Assembly: GCF_042433085.1 (NCBI RefSeq) | Contig: NZ_JBHLWA010000013.1 | Span: 62,001-126,000 of the forward strand | DNA length: 64,000 nt | Source: Gallibacterium melopsittaci | GTDB lineage: Bacteria > Pseudomonadota > Gammaproteobacteria > Enterobacterales > Pasteurellaceae | Direction: 5' to 3' | Shown here: positions 62,288-64,000 of the stretch, piece by piece | Layout: each line of letters opens with the position of its first letter | How positions within the stretch are numbered: position 1 is the first letter of the stretch | Position numbers and translations under genes: made by a program | Notes under the pieces: generated by a model | Seen by the model: the letters and a program-made list of their open reading frames with translations, nothing else | What the model was told of the DNA's origin: nothing | Database searches by the model: none

Positions 62288-63379
62288 TTAATGGGAATGA
62301 ATACAATCTTGAATCGCTTGTAATACTAATGATTTATCTGCATCTGCTGTTACGTAAGCCTGTCCCAACGACTTCAATAAGATCAAACGTAATTTACCAG
62401 CAAGTACTTTTTTATCACGCATCATATGAGGTAAATACTGTTCTGCAGTCATACCATCTGGCGAGAAAATTGGTAAATCTGCTGCCAATAATAATGCTTG
62501 CAAACGCAGAACATCTTCTTTTGTTAAATCACCCAAATGATAAGAAAGATACGCTGCCATCATCATGCCAACAGAAACAGCTTCACCATGTAGCCACATA
62601 CCATATCCGAGATGTGTTTCAATAGCATGTCCAAAAGTATGCCCTAGATTAAGTAATGCCCGCTCACCTTGCTCAGTCTCATCTTTCGCTACTGTAATCG
62701 CTTTTAGCTCACAACAACGCTGAATACAATATTGCAAGGCTTGTGCATCTAACTTAGTTAATAAGTTAATATTTTGTTCGAGCCAAACCAAGAATGCATT
62801 ATCTAAAATTGCACCATACTTAATCACTTCAGCTAATCCAGCACTCACTTCACGATGAGGTAATGTACTTAAGGTTTCAGTGTCAATGATTACTTTTGAT
62901 GGTTGATAAAAAGCACCAATCATATTTTTACCTAATTCATGATTAACGGCTGTTTTACCACCAACAGAAGAATCAACTTGTGCTAATAACGTAGTTGGCA
63001 CTTGAATAAAACGCACACCACGTTGATATGACGCCGCTGCAAATCCTGCCACATCACCAATTACTCCACCTCCTAAAGCAAGGATGGTTGTGTCACGTCC
63101 ATGTTTTGCCTCAAGTAATGCGGTAAAAATTAAATTCAAGGATTCAAGCGTTTTATACTGCTCTCCATCAGGTAGCAACACTTCATTAACTTGACAGCCA
63201 ACTTGTAACAATGCTGTTTTTACAGTCTGCAAATAATGTGCTGCAACAGTTGGATTGGTAACAATCATCACTTTGTCACCTGATTTTAAAGGATAGTAAC
63301 TGCTTGGCTGTGCTAATAATCCTGCACCAATGCTAATTGGATAACGTCGCTCTTTAAGTTCTACATAAACATCTACCAT
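62288..63379 (-). CDS. aroB: 3-dehydroquinate synthase
   Basis: 363 residues. NAD- and metal-dependent enzyme of the shikimate pathway. Seen: LPDGEQYKTLESL, LGGGVIGDVAGFAAASYQRG (NAD loop), VPTTLLAQVDSSVGGKTAVNH, and zinc ligands in AEVIKYG, LNLGHTFGHAIE and HGEAVSVGM. Standard length; 36 nt after aroK in the same operon. Confidence 0.97.
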   Translation of the reverse strand: MVDVYVELKERRYPISIGAGLLAQPSSYYPLKSGDKVMIVTNPTVAAHYLQTVKTALLQVGCQVNEVLLPDGEQYKTLESLNLIFTALLEAKHGRDTTILALGGGVIGDVAGFAAASYQRGVRFIQVPTTLLAQVDSSVGGKTAVNHELGKNMIGAFYQPSKVIIDTETLSTLPHREVSAGLAEVIKYGAILDNAFLVWLEQNINLLTKLDAQALQYCIQRCCELKAITVAKDETEQGERALLNLGHTFGHAIETHLGYGMWLHGEAVSVGMMMAAYLSYHLGDLTKEDVLRLQALLLAADLPIFSPDGMTAEQYLPHMMRDKKVLAGKLRLILLKSLGQAYVTADADKSLVLQAIQDCIHSH

Positions 63380-63415
63380 TTTCTCTATCCTTTAAAATCT
63401 TAACTATTGATCGAA

Positions 63416-63943
63416 CTAACCAGTAAAATTCTCTAACAAATCAATAATATTGTTAGCCATTAATTTGGCACTTTGATCATCAGTTTGTAAGGTAATATCC
63501 GCAATTTCTTCATATAACGGAGTACGAATTTTCGCTAAATCTTCTAATACTTGGCGAGGATCTTCTACGCCTTGTAATAGAGGACGTTTTTTATCTCGTA
63601 ACGTACGTTGATGTTGTTTTTCAACTGTGGTTTCTAAATAAATCACAATACCACGTGCTGAAAGATGGTTACGATTCTCTTTCGACATCACTGCACCACC
63701 GCCAGTAGATAGTACAATACCTTGACGTTGAGTGAGTTCATTAATAATTCTTTCTTCTCTTTTTCTAAATCCTTCTTCGCCCTCAACATCAAAAATCCAA
63801 CCGATGTCTGCTCCTGCTCGTTGTTCAATTTCAGTATCTGAGTCCACAAAATCCATACTTAATAATTGAGCAAGTTGACGACCAATCGTACTTTTTCCTG
63901 CTCCCATAGGGCCAATTAAAAAAATATTTCTTTTTTCTGCCAT
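63416..63943 (-). CDS. aroK: shikimate kinase I
   Basis: 175 residues. P-loop GPMGAGKST from residue 11, shikimate-binding DSDTEIE and FRKREE, then the glycine motif LSTGGGAVM and the lid RDKKRPLLQG. Phosphorylates shikimate at the 3-OH. First complete gene of aroK-aroB-dam. Purine-rich GATAAAAAAC precedes the ATG. Confidence 0.97.
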   Translation of the reverse strand: MAEKRNIFLIGPMGAGKSTIGRQLAQLLSMDFVDSDTEIEQRAGADIGWIFDVEGEEGFRKREERIINELTQRQGIVLSTGGGAVMSKENRNHLSARGIVIYLETTVEKQHQRTLRDKKRPLLQGVEDPRQVLEDLAKIRTPLYEEIADITLQTDDQSAKLMANNIIDLLENFTG

Positions 63944-63948
63944 GTTTT

Positions 63949-64000
63949 TTATCGTTCTAAATGATTTAAAGATAAATGAATAGTTTGATCTTTGAGTGTC
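63949..64000 (-). CDS. possible 3' end of a gene upstream of aroK
   Basis: On the minus strand the frame runs from the window edge to TAA at 63951-63949, encoding TLKDQTIHLSLNHLER before the stop, 5 nt ahead of the aroK ATG. Tight spacing suggests a gene co-transcribed with aroK (in many relatives a secretin-type competence gene lies here), but 16 codons are too few to identify it. Confidence 0.3.
   Translation of the reverse strand, partial: TLKDQTIHLSLNHLER

Overview
The window reads as a chromosomal segment of a low-GC gammaproteobacterium of the family Pasteurellaceae. The reasons are the protein families and their sequences (GlyQ/GlyS, ClpX, SmpB, LdhA and Dam are all Haemophilus/Pasteurella-like), the tRNA order Met-Leu-Gln-Gln, the secM-secA-mutT and aroK-aroB-dam orders, and Haemophilus-type DNA uptake cores (AAGTGCGGT): an inverted pair used as the trigger-factor terminator and one copy inside a GST gene. 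Only these three cores were seen, far fewer than in H. influenzae, so the genus cannot be named.

Layout. 1-4.8 kb: tail of a gamma-carbonic-anhydrase-like gene, then a minus-strand operon glyQ-GST-glutaredoxin-like-secreted protein-glyS. 5-7.1 kb: nagBA (amino-sugar catabolism). 7.2-7.6 kb: a tRNA operon behind a good sigma70 promoter. 7.6-14.6 kb: an epimerase-like SDR, cytochrome b561, tig, clpP-clpX, a YbaN-like membrane protein and a Dcu-type C4-dicarboxylate transporter.

14.6-30.9 kb is the accessory part. About 1 kb of very AT-rich DNA holds a truncated phage/plasmid-type ORF and a run of ten G residues. It is followed by an OmpA-domain lipoprotein, a 2946-residue repetitive BapA/LapA-like type I secreted adhesin with degenerate RTX-like repeats, a decayed IS481-type insertion, and the full type I secretion machinery: TolC-like outer membrane protein, ABC exporter and HlyD-like adaptor. 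The G tract lies 93 bp ahead of the lipoprotein gene and is a good candidate phase-variation switch for the front half of the locus.

31-41.2 kb: fruBKA (fructose PTS), a LysR gene divergent from doxX-azoR, a second LysR gene divergent from a zinc alcohol dehydrogenase, asnB, and a small zinc-ribbon membrane protein. 41.3-46 kb: aroQ-accB-accC, ldhA, trxA, smpB. 46-50.2 kb: fadI-fadJ-methyltransferase. Here FadI lacks the His and second Cys of the thiolase active site and FadJ lacks one of the two hydratase glutamates, so the pair cannot be assumed to carry out beta-oxidation. 50.2-64 kb: cpdA, nudF, a phosphopantetheinyl transferase with psiE, leuS-lptE-holA, mutT, secA with an upstream SecM-like arrest peptide ending near IRAGP, dciA, dam, aroB, aroK.

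Most of the window is ordinary housekeeping sequence. The parts most worth attention are the G-tract/adhesin/T1SS locus, the active-site-depleted FadIJ pair, and the divergent SecM.
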